Assembly: GCA_903925075.1 (NCBI GenBank)
Contig: CAIYDQ010000144.1
Span: 1 to 64,000, forward strand
Direction: 5' to 3'
Source of the DNA: an uncultured Geobacter sp.
GTDB taxonomy: Bacteria > Desulfobacterota > Desulfuromonadia > Geobacterales > Geobacteraceae
DNA: 64,000 nt
Made by a program: the position numbers and the translations under genes
Shown here: one piece after another, positions 57,538 through 64,000 of the stretch
Layout of the letters: the number at the start of each line of letters is the position of its first letter
How positions within the stretch are numbered: the first letter of the stretch is position 1
The notes under the pieces: model-generated
Seen by the model: only the letters and a program-made list of their open reading frames with translations
Databases searched by the model: none
Told to the model about the DNA's origin: nothing

Positions 57538-59277
57538 ATGGCCGTATCCATGCACAAGGTAAAAATCGGGCAGATAGTCTCCCGCAAGGTGATTACCGTC
57601 ACGCCGGACACGCCCACCAGCCGGGCCGTCTCGATCATGGCTTCCTCCCGGATCAGCTGCCTGGTGGTGGCCGAAGCGGGAAGGCCGCTGGGGATCTTCA
57701 CCGAGCGGGACGTGGTCAAAGGGGCCAGCCAGGGTGTGCCCTTCGACAACCGGCCGATCCGCGAACTGATGTCCAGCCCGGTGGTCACCATACCCGGCAG
57801 CTTGAGCCTCTACGAAGCCTATAATCTGCTCCTCACCAACGGCATCCGCCATCATGTGATCGTCGACCGCGCCGGCCGGGTGGCCGGGGTGCTGAGCCAG
57901 TCCGACCTGATCGATCACCTGGGACTCGAATATTTCGTGGAAATGCGCAAGATCGAGCAGATCATGAGCACCGGCGTGGTGACGGTGACGGCGGACCTGC
58001 CGGTGCGCGAGGCGCTGAGCCGGATGGCCGCCGGCAGGATCAGCTGCCTGATCGTGGCCGAGGGAGAGCGCCCGACGGGGATCCTGACCGAGCGGGACGT
58101 GGCCCGGCTGGTGGCCGCGGAGGTCGACCTGTCCGCCTTGCCGGTGGCTCAGGTGATGACCAGCCCGGTGCTCACCGTCTCCTCGGGGTCGACCGTGCAA
58201 AACGCGGCGCAGACCATGAAGAGCCACGGCATCCGGCGGGTGGTGGCGGTGGACGCCTCCGGCGCCATCGTCGGCATCATCACCCAGTCCGACATCATCA
58301 AGGGGCTGGAGGGGCAGTACATCGAGTCCCTGAAAAGGGTGATCCGCGACAAGGAGGACATCCTGCGGGACACCGCGAAGGAGCTGCTGGACAAAAGCGT
58401 CTACCTGGACGGCATCCTCAGTTCCTCCATCGACCTGGCCATCGTGGCCACCGACGTCGATTACCAGATCAAATATTTCAATCCGGTGGCGGAAAAAGTC
58501 TTCGACGCCGTCGCCGAAGACGTGGTCGGCCGCTCGATCGCCGAGCTGGAGAGCCTGAAGAGCGCCGTGCCGACGCGGCTTTTGAGGATGAGGGAAAGCG
58601 TGCGCAAGCATGGGGAATACCTGTTTCCCATGCGCATCGAGCGGGAAGGGTGCTGCCGCTTTTACGACGGCAGGGTGACCGGCATTCACGACCGGCTCAA
58701 CCGGCTGGCCGGGTTCGTGATGATGCTGCGCGACGTGACCGAGCACAAGCAGTACGAGGAGGAAATCAAGCACCTGGCGTATCACGACGCCCTCACCGGG
58801 CTTCCCAACCGCGTGCTTTTGAGCGACCGGCTCGCCCAGGCGCTGACCCAGGCGAACCGCAACGGCAGCCAGGTCGCGCTGATGATCCTGGACCTGGACA
58901 ACTTCAAGGACATCAACGACACCCTCGGTCACAACATGGGAGACCTGCTGCTGCAGCAGGTGAGCGGCAGGCTGAAGGAACTGGTGCGCAAGAGCGACAC
59001 CGTGTCGCGCATGGGAGGAGACGAGTTCGTGCTGCTGCTTCCCAAGATCGCCACCTCGGAGGGCGCGGGCGCCATCGCCCGCAAGATCGTCAAAGGCTTT
59101 CTGCAGCCTTTCGAATGCGCCTGCGCCACCTTGCAAATCACCCCCAGCATCGGCATCGCGGTCTTTCCCGACGACGGCACGGACGAGGAGAGCCTGCTGA
59201 AAAAGGCCGACATCGCCCTCTACCGGGCCAAGGAAGAAGGGAAGAACACCTTCCGGCACTATGGGAACTATCTTTAA
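57538..59277 (+). CDS. diguanylate cyclase with four CBS motifs and a PAS domain
   Basis: The 579-residue cytoplasmic protein contains two CBS pairs (about residues 10-127 and 140-256), a PAS domain (about 285-405) and a GGDEF domain. The active site GGDEF (493-497) and the product-inhibition site RKSD (484-487) are intact, so it should make cyclic di-GMP with feedback control. CBS pairs usually bind adenine nucleotides, which would tie output to energy state. No EAL domain is present. Confidence 0.93.
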   Translation: MAVSMHKVKIGQIVSRKVITVTPDTPTSRAVSIMASSRISCLVVAEAGRPLGIFTERDVVKGASQGVPFDNRPIRELMSSPVVTIPGSLSLYEAYNLLLTNGIRHHVIVDRAGRVAGVLSQSDLIDHLGLEYFVEMRKIEQIMSTGVVTVTADLPVREALSRMAAGRISCLIVAEGERPTGILTERDVARLVAAEVDLSALPVAQVMTSPVLTVSSGSTVQNAAQTMKSHGIRRVVAVDASGAIVGIITQSDIIKGLEGQYIESLKRVIRDKEDILRDTAKELLDKSVYLDGILSSSIDLAIVATDVDYQIKYFNPVAEKVFDAVAEDVVGRSIAELESLKSAVPTRLLRMRESVRKHGEYLFPMRIEREGCCRFYDGRVTGIHDRLNRLAGFVMMLRDVTEHKQYEEEIKHLAYHDALTGLPNRVLLSDRLAQALTQANRNGSQVALMILDLDNFKDINDTLGHNMGDLLLQQVSGRLKELVRKSDTVSRMGGDEFVLLLPKIATSEGAGAIARKIVKGFLQPFECACATLQITPSIGIAVFPDDGTDEESLLKKADIALYRAKEEGKNTFRHYGNYL

Positions 59278-59365
59278 ATCGCAAACGGTTTTTTAAAAAT
59301 GGAAAAGCTCGACGGTTTCTGCTAAAGATACCTACAATTTCGCTGAACCCCTGGAGGAAGCAGTC

Positions 59366-59725
59366 ATGAAAAAAGTTGTGATAGCCGATGACAGTATTGC
59401 TGTGGCGCGCCAGTTGGAGAAGATCATTGCCGGTTCGGGCGAGTTCGAGGTGGTGGCCCAGGCGCGAAACGGCCTGGAAGCCATCAAGATGTACCAGTTG
59501 CACCACCCGGACATCATCTGCATGGACATGAACATGCCCGGCATGGACGGCATCACCGCGTTGCGGACGCTGGTGGCGCTGGACAAGCAGGTCAAGGTCG
59601 TGATGGTCACCTCCTTGGGCGGGGTGGGGGACAAGTTCACCGAGGCGATCAGGCTGGGCGCCAAGGGAGTGCTGTCCAAGCCCTTCGAGGCGGAGGACCT
59701 GCTGAAGATCCTGCGCGGGCTGTGA
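59366..59725 (+). CDS. CheY-like response regulator (single receiver)
   Basis: The 119-residue protein is a lone receiver domain: VVIADDS acid pair, phospho-acceptor Asp54 in ICMDMNMPGMDG, Thr in MVTS and Lys in LSKPFEAEDLL. GGAGGAAG precedes the ATG. It lies 88 bases after the GGDEF gene and 77 before a CheX-like gene, so dephosphorylation by that neighbour is likely. Confidence 0.94.
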   Translation: MKKVVIADDSIAVARQLEKIIAGSGEFEVVAQARNGLEAIKMYQLHHPDIICMDMNMPGMDGITALRTLVALDKQVKVVMVTSLGGVGDKFTEAIRLGAKGVLSKPFEAEDLLKILRGL

Positions 59726-59802
59726 CGCGAGGAAGGGTTGCCCGCGAGCGCGGGCGTGAGAGCTGATATGCGGGTGTGACTAAATAACAAGGAGAGGCAA
59801 CC

Positions 59803-60669
59803 ATGGCGGTCAAATTTTTCGGACAATATCTCCTGGAACGAGGAGCGGTTACCACCGAGCTTTTGCTGAAGGCGATCGAGCTGCAGGATTCGATCAACCT
59901 CAAGCTCGGGGAGACCGCGCTGGCCATAAAGTTCGTCACCGAAAAAGACGTGAAACGGATCCACGACGCCCAGCGCAGCGAAGACCTGATGTTCGGGGAC
60001 ATGGCGGTGAAGCTGGGGATACTGAACCGGGAGCAACTCGGGGAGATATTGGATCATCAGCAAAAGACCCATCTGCGCATAGGCGAGGCCCTGGTGCGGG
60101 TGAACGCCTTCGGCGCCGACAAATTGCAGGGGTACCTGGACGATTTCCGAGCCGATCAATCCAAGTACGCCACGGCCGTCGCCCTGGTTCCCTCGGGGAT
60201 ACCGCATCCCAAAGTCTAGGAGATCTGCGCCGACCTGACCGCCAAGATGTTCCTGCGCGTGGTCGGGGTGCAGTGCCACGTGGGCGAATGCACCCTGGTG
60301 GACCGCGCCCCCGGCGAGACGCTGGTGGCCGGCATCGATCTGCGCGGCGAGGTCTCGGCGCGCTACCTGTTGGGAGTGTCGGGCGAGTTGCGCGACCGGA
60401 TCGCCATGGCGGTGCTGATGGAAAAGGACGTGAGCGGCGAGCCCGAAGACGTGTTGGAAGACACGGTGCTTGAGTACGTCAACATCGTCTGCGGCAACGT
60501 GGCCGCCAAGGCCGGGCAGAGCGGGACGGCAGTCGAGATCGAGCCCCCCTTCGCGCTCAATCCCGGGGCCGAAGGCATCCCGACGCCGGCGGACAGCTAC
60601 GGGTTGTTTTTTCAACTGGCCATGTCCACCGGCGAGCGCGCCGAGCTGACCCTGTTCGTCAAGCGCTGA
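59803..60669 (+). pseudogene. MshEN-like/CheX-like phosphatase gene interrupted by an in-frame amber codon
   Basis: One reading frame runs from 59803 to 60669 with a single TAG at 60217-60219. The first part (138 residues) has three short helical modules (LLERGAVTTELLLKAIELQ, LGILNREQLGEILDHQ) resembling MshEN/GspE N-termini. The second part continues without a start codon until an internal ATG at 60247 and contains the CheC/CheX active-site pattern LEDTVLEYVNIVCGN. The CheX domain's first helix (EICADLTAKMF) starts right after the TAG, so the stop splits a formerly single gene. Whether it is read through, reinitiated or dead is unknown. Confidence 0.8.
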
Positions 60670-60738
60670 GCCGGGCGCGGGAAGGGGGCGGCGGCGATAA
60701 CGGCGCCGGCGGCCAAGCATGAACGTGAAGAGAACGCG

Positions 60739-60779
60739 AAAAAGGGCCGCACCCCCGATGGGGGAAGCGGCCCTTTTTT
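60739..60779 (+). terminator. Rho-independent terminator after the CheX-like gene
   Basis: AAAAAGGGCCGC and GCGGCCCTTTTTT enclose an inner CCCCC/GGGGG hairpin. It is flanked by A and T runs and can work both ways. Confidence 0.85.
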
Positions 60780-60826
60780 CGTGTTCTGCCTGCAAAACCG
60801 CTTCATTCTCGGGGAAGGCCGCAGTT

Positions 60827-60862
60827 GTCGGTTGCGTTGAGGCACGAAACGCAACGTCGCGA
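60827..60862. repeat. half copy of the palindromic element (copy E)
   Basis: GTCGGTTGCGTTGAGGCACG and AAACGCAACGTCGCG match the left half of the 91-base core, with the paired G:C to A:T changes seen in copy C. The right half is missing. Confidence 0.65.
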
Positions 60863-60911
60863 TGTTGGCGGCGGGCGAAACTAGTCCCGGCACCAATGCA
60901 TCGTGGGCTGG

Positions 60912-60944
60912 ATACAAAATTAACGTTATAAGTTAAATTTGTAT
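60912..60944. promoter_or_regulatory. operator-like inverted repeat of the DUF4143 gene
   Basis: Arms ATACAAAATTAAC (60912-60924) and GTTAAATTTGTAT (60932-60944) are complementary at 12 of 13 bases around a seven-base centre GTTATAA. The right arm abuts and shares a base with the -35 box, a classic repressor position. Confidence 0.65.
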
Positions 60945-60970
60945 TGACACCATGCGAACCCGCCTATAAT
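60944..60970 (+). promoter_or_regulatory. promoter of the DUF4143 ATPase gene, probably giving a leaderless mRNA
   Basis: TTGACA (60944-60949) and TATAAT (60965-60970) are both perfect consensus hexamers with a short 15-base spacer. Transcription would start about 60977, one or two bases from the ATG at 60979. No ribosome-binding site is visible. Confidence 0.65.
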
Positions 60971-60978
60971 GTCGGTTC

Positions 60979-62184
60979 ATGTACATTCAACGAACGTTGG
61001 AAAAACTGCTTCCCGGCATACTTGCCACCTTTCCCTGTCTTGCGGTCACCGGCCCGCGCCAGTCGGGAAAATCCACCTTGCTGCGTCATGCCTTGCCCGA
61101 TTATCGCTACGTCACGCTGGACGATCCGGCGGTGTTGGAGCAGGCGCAATCCGATCCGGTGTACTTCCTCGATTCTTTGGGGGACCGTTGCATCGTTGAC
61201 GAAATCCAAATGGCCCCCGGCATCCTCTCCTACGTCAAGATAAGGGTCGACGAAGACCGCAGCCGCAACGGCCGGTTCGTCTTCACCGGCTCCCAGCAGT
61301 TCGGCATGATCCGCAACCTGGGTGACTCCCTGGCGGGCCGGATCGCCCTTCTGGATCTGCTCCCCTTCGCCGCGGAAGAGCTGAGGCAGGCAGTTCCGAC
61401 GGAGGGGGGACTGGAGCAATTCGTCGCCGCCGCGCTCACCGGCGCGTATCCGCAGCTTTCGGTCACGCCGGGGATCGACCGGCGACTTTGGTACGCGTCC
61501 TACGTTCAAACCTACCTGGAACGGGATATCCGTTCGCTCTACGACATCGGCAGCCTCAGGGAATTCCATCGCTTCATGCAGCTGCTCGCGGTGCGCTGCA
61601 GCCAGATGCTGAACATGAGCGCGTTTGCTACCGATCTGGGGGTAAGCGTCACGACGATCAAACGCTGGTTGTCGGTGCTGGAGGCCGGACGGATCATCTA
61701 CCTCCTGCCGCCGCACTTCAACAACCTGGGCAAACGGATCACCAAGATGCCGAAGGTTTATTTCCTCGACACAGGGCTTGCCTGCCATCTGGCCGGGGTA
61801 CGCGACAGGGAGCAACTGCTTGAAGGGGCGATGAACGGGGCGCTGTTCGAGAATTACTGCCTGCAAGAAACGGTGAAGGCCTTCGCCAACCGGGGTGAAC
61901 AACCGAGCATTTCCTACCTGAGGACGAACAACGGCCTGGAGGTGGACTTGGTGATCGAAGGGCCAAGCCTGCGAGCGCTGCCGGTGGAAGTCAAATTGAA
62001 CCGCAGCCCGACAGCCGGGTTGGCCTCGGGGCTTACCCGCTACGCCTCGCTGTTCGAGCAAGCCAAGCCGGCCGACGGGTTGCTGTTGTGCCTGGCCGAC
62101 GGGGACCGTCCGCTTTGCCGCGGAGTGACGGCCGTCGGCGTCGAGAGCTACCTGGAGAGACTGCAACTGTGGCTGGCGGCCTGA
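60979..62184 (+). CDS. AAA ATPase with DUF4143 domain
   Basis: The 401-residue protein has the AAA_14 P-loop LAVTGPRQSGKSTLLRHALP, Walker B-type CIVDEIQMAPG and sensor GRFVFTGSQQF, followed by the DUF4143 domain (about residues 190-345) with an endonuclease-like core LRTNNGLEVDLVIEG and LPVEVKLNRS. This family is widespread and mobile, with no settled function. It has its own operator-like palindrome and is followed by a helicase gene that looks like defence-island cargo. Confidence 0.9.
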   Translation: MYIQRTLEKLLPGILATFPCLAVTGPRQSGKSTLLRHALPDYRYVTLDDPAVLEQAQSDPVYFLDSLGDRCIVDEIQMAPGILSYVKIRVDEDRSRNGRFVFTGSQQFGMIRNLGDSLAGRIALLDLLPFAAEELRQAVPTEGGLEQFVAAALTGAYPQLSVTPGIDRRLWYASYVQTYLERDIRSLYDIGSLREFHRFMQLLAVRCSQMLNMSAFATDLGVSVTTIKRWLSVLEAGRIIYLLPPHFNNLGKRITKMPKVYFLDTGLACHLAGVRDREQLLEGAMNGALFENYCLQETVKAFANRGEQPSISYLRTNNGLEVDLVIEGPSLRALPVEVKLNRSPTAGLASGLTRYASLFEQAKPADGLLLCLADGDRPLCRGVTAVGVESYLERLQLWLAA

Positions 62185-62392
62185 GGCGCTAAGCATTGTG
62201 AAACAGCCTGGGGATATACAACAAATCCCGAATCGAAATTCGTAAGCCAATGCCTGTGTGTCGCCGTTAATTGGCGCAAATATTGCATAGTACGCCAACA
62301 GGTTTAGGGTCTTGGCGCTAGACACCATTACCGTGACTCCCCCCGAGGAAAAGGGCCATGTCCATGAAGGATGCACTGGAAACGCCTGCAGC

Positions 62393-64000
62393 ATGCAGAG
62401 CGAATACCTGATGAAGCCAGTCGCCCCCGGCATATACGAAGCACTTAATGACCAACTCCTGCGCGATACCCCTGGCGCGGCATCCAGAGCTGAGGACGGT
62501 TTTCGGCAAGATTGATCAGGAAGAACAGCCGGCCCGTTATTCCTCTTTTGTCGCAAAGGTGTTGGAACAGGCGCTCCGCGAAGAATCCGACCCGGAGAAA
62601 CGCCTCGCTCTCTGCAATAATATTCTTGGGCAGGTTGCCAGTGAACCCAGTAGAAGCCATTTGGGAAAACACCGTCTGATCCCGGATAAAAATCCTATTC
62701 TACTCGAAATTACCCCGCCCCATTACGCCAAGTCAGGCATGCCTCGTCCCCACACTTCACTTACAGAAAGCTCTCTCTTCACCGGCTCACCTCAGGAACC
62801 ACAGCTTGGACATGAACTGCTGGAAGAGATGCGCTCCGCAGATCAAGTGGACATCCTGATTTCTTTTGTCAAATGGTCCGGTCTGCGCCTGCTCATGCCG
62901 GCCTTTGAGGACCTGCGCGACCGCCACGTGCCGGTGCGGGTGATCACCACCTCCTACATGGGCGCCTCCGATGCACCGGCTGTTGAGTGGCTAGCCCATC
63001 TTCCGAACGTCGAGGTGCGCGTCTCCTATGACACCGAGCGGACCAGGCTCCATGCCAAGGCGTACCACTTCAAGCGCAATAGCGGTTTCTCCACGGCCTA
63101 CATAGGCTCTGCCAATATGTCCCATGCTGCAATCACCAGTGGTCTGGAGTGGAACCTCAAAGTTACCTCCCAGGACATGGGGCACATCCTAGAAAAGTTC
63201 TCAGTCGAATTCGAGACTTACTGGAATAGCCGCGAGTTTGTCCCCTTTGATGCGGAGAATCCCAGTCTGTTCCGCGCCGCCATTGACCGGGCGCGTAACT
63301 CACGGTCAAACGGCCCGACGGTCTTTTTCGATCTGCGCCCACATCCATTTCAGGAACGGATTTTGGAGGCGCTGGAGCGGGAACGGACTGCCCATGACCG
63401 CTGGCGCAACCTGGTGATTGCAGCTACCGGCACTGGTAAAACAGTGGTCGCCGCCTTCGACTTCAAACGCTTCTTCGTACAGAAACAAAAGCAGGCCAAG
63501 CTCCTCTTCGTGGCCCATCGTCAGGAGATTCTCCAGCAGGCCCAAGCCACTTTTGCCAATGTTCTCCGCGACCAGAACTTCGGCGAACTGCTGGTTGGCG
63601 AGTTTCAGGCCAGTCGTCTTGAGCACCTCTTCTGTTCCGTCGGCATGCTGACCAGTCGCCGCCTCTGGGAGCAGGTGGGGAGTGGGTTCTATGATTACAT
63701 CGTGGTCGATGAGGCCCACCACGGCACTGCAAGCAGCTATCGGCCGCTCTTTGACCACTTTGCCCCACAGATACTCCTCGGCTTGACCGCCACCCCCGAA
63801 CGGATGGATGGCGACAACGTGGCCGCCGACTTTTGCAATCGCTTTGCCGCCGAAATTCGCCTCCCGGAAGCTCTGGAGGAAAAACTCCTTTGCCCCTTCC
63901 ACTATTTCGGTGTTGCCGACCCGATCGCCATCAACGGCGAGCAGTTCTGGCGCAACGGCAAGTACGACGCCTCTGCCCTGGAAAAAGTCTATGTGTTGGA
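62393..64000 (+). pseudogene. PLD-like/SF2 helicase gene (DUF3427-type), frameshifted near the start and cut by the window end
   Basis: The N-terminal frame (start near 62393 or 62411) encodes LMKPVAPGIYEALNDQLLRD and then runs to a stop at 62513-62515. The rest of the gene is in the next frame, open from about 62448 to the window end. Removing one C from the CCCC run at 62469-62472 would join them as RDTLARHPELRTVFGKID. The downstream product has a PLD-type domain (LHAKAYHF, IGSANMS), then a helicase core with IAATGTGKTVVAAF, VVDEAHHGTASSY and GLTATPERMDGDN. Such proteins are frequent in defence islands. The frameshift could be natural or a sequencing error. Confidence 0.8.

Larger units (their letters stand above)
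60670..60978. other. gap with terminator, half repeat and promoter
   Basis: This gap of 309 bases holds, in order, the terminator (60739-60779), a half copy of the palindromic element (60827-60862), and the operator-promoter of the DUF4143 ATPase gene. No open frame of interest is seen. Confidence 0.7.

Noticed and set aside
62312-62515. 67-residue open frame as a separate gene
   Set aside because: Its second half matches the expected N-terminus of the helicase downstream, so it is better read as the 5' part of a frameshifted gene.

Overview
This window is the replication-origin region of a Geobacter-like bacterium (Desulfuromonadota/Geobacterales). The evidence is GC-rich coding DNA, two triheme cytochrome c7 genes of the PpcA family, a large sensor-kinase cassette, a lysine route through LL-diaminopimelate aminotransferase (dapA-dapB-dapL), an nfnAB pair, and the order recF-dnaN-dnaA-oriC-rpmH-rnpA-yidD-yidC-mnmE-mnmG-rsmG. 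No rRNA, tRNA, CRISPR array or intact insertion sequence was seen.

Layout. 1-4.4 kb: tail of an iron-sulfur flavoprotein subunit, a DMT transporter, nfnAB, a cluster of palindromic repeats and a GIY-YIG gene. 4.5-10.1 kb: a J-domain protein and a TolC/EmrA/EmrB-type tripartite efflux operon. 10.3-17.5 kb: a PIN toxin-antitoxin pair, a riboflavin-kinase-like/HAD fusion with a flavin-type oxidase-fold partner, hemE, a radical SAM/SPASM enzyme, a NodIJ-like ABC exporter and a HigBA-like pair. 17.6-24.8 kb: four sensor kinases in a row. 24.9-36.5 kb, all on the minus strand: gpsA, a HEAT-like protein, gyrA, gyrB, recF, dnaN, dnaA. The dnaN-dnaA gap (34925-35144) has the layout of a basal origin unwinding system: DnaA boxes, a short GC step, TAG/CTA trinucleotide repeats (DnaA-trio) and an AT-rich stretch.

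36.8-43.3 kb, plus strand: rpmH to rsmG, with two perfect parS palindromes between mnmE and mnmG. The usual jag (between yidC and mnmE) and parAB (after rsmG) are not there. 43.8-47.5 kb: lysine biosynthesis genes interrupted by two orphan MNT nucleotidyltransferases. 47.6-54.9 kb: DJ-1/PfpI protein, a 29-residue membrane ORF, a membrane-anchored XRE regulator with an EF-hand next to ppcA, a DRTGG ATPase, a hemolysin III protein, and a radical SAM/SPASM maturase preceded by an unknown 145-residue Cys-containing protein under a strong predicted promoter, then a second cytochrome c7. 55-60.7 kb: a Cas4-like nuclease/XPD-like helicase fusion, a CBS-PAS-GGDEF protein, a CheY-like receiver and a CheX-like gene split by an in-frame amber codon. 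61-64 kb: a DUF4143 ATPase with its own operator-like palindrome and a PLD/SF2 helicase with a frameshift near its start, cut by the window edge.

Genes point away from the origin on both sides over most of the central 40 kb, so transcription is mostly co-directional with replication. A family of 91-bp double-hairpin elements (four full copies plus one half copy) is scattered through intergenic gaps, two of them inside a longer (about 150 bp) form. The most unusual items are the DnaA-trio origin, the parS pair flanking a repeat, the amber-split CheX gene, the candidate radical SAM peptide-modification pair, the RibK-HAD fusion and the membrane HTH/EF-hand regulator beside ppcA.
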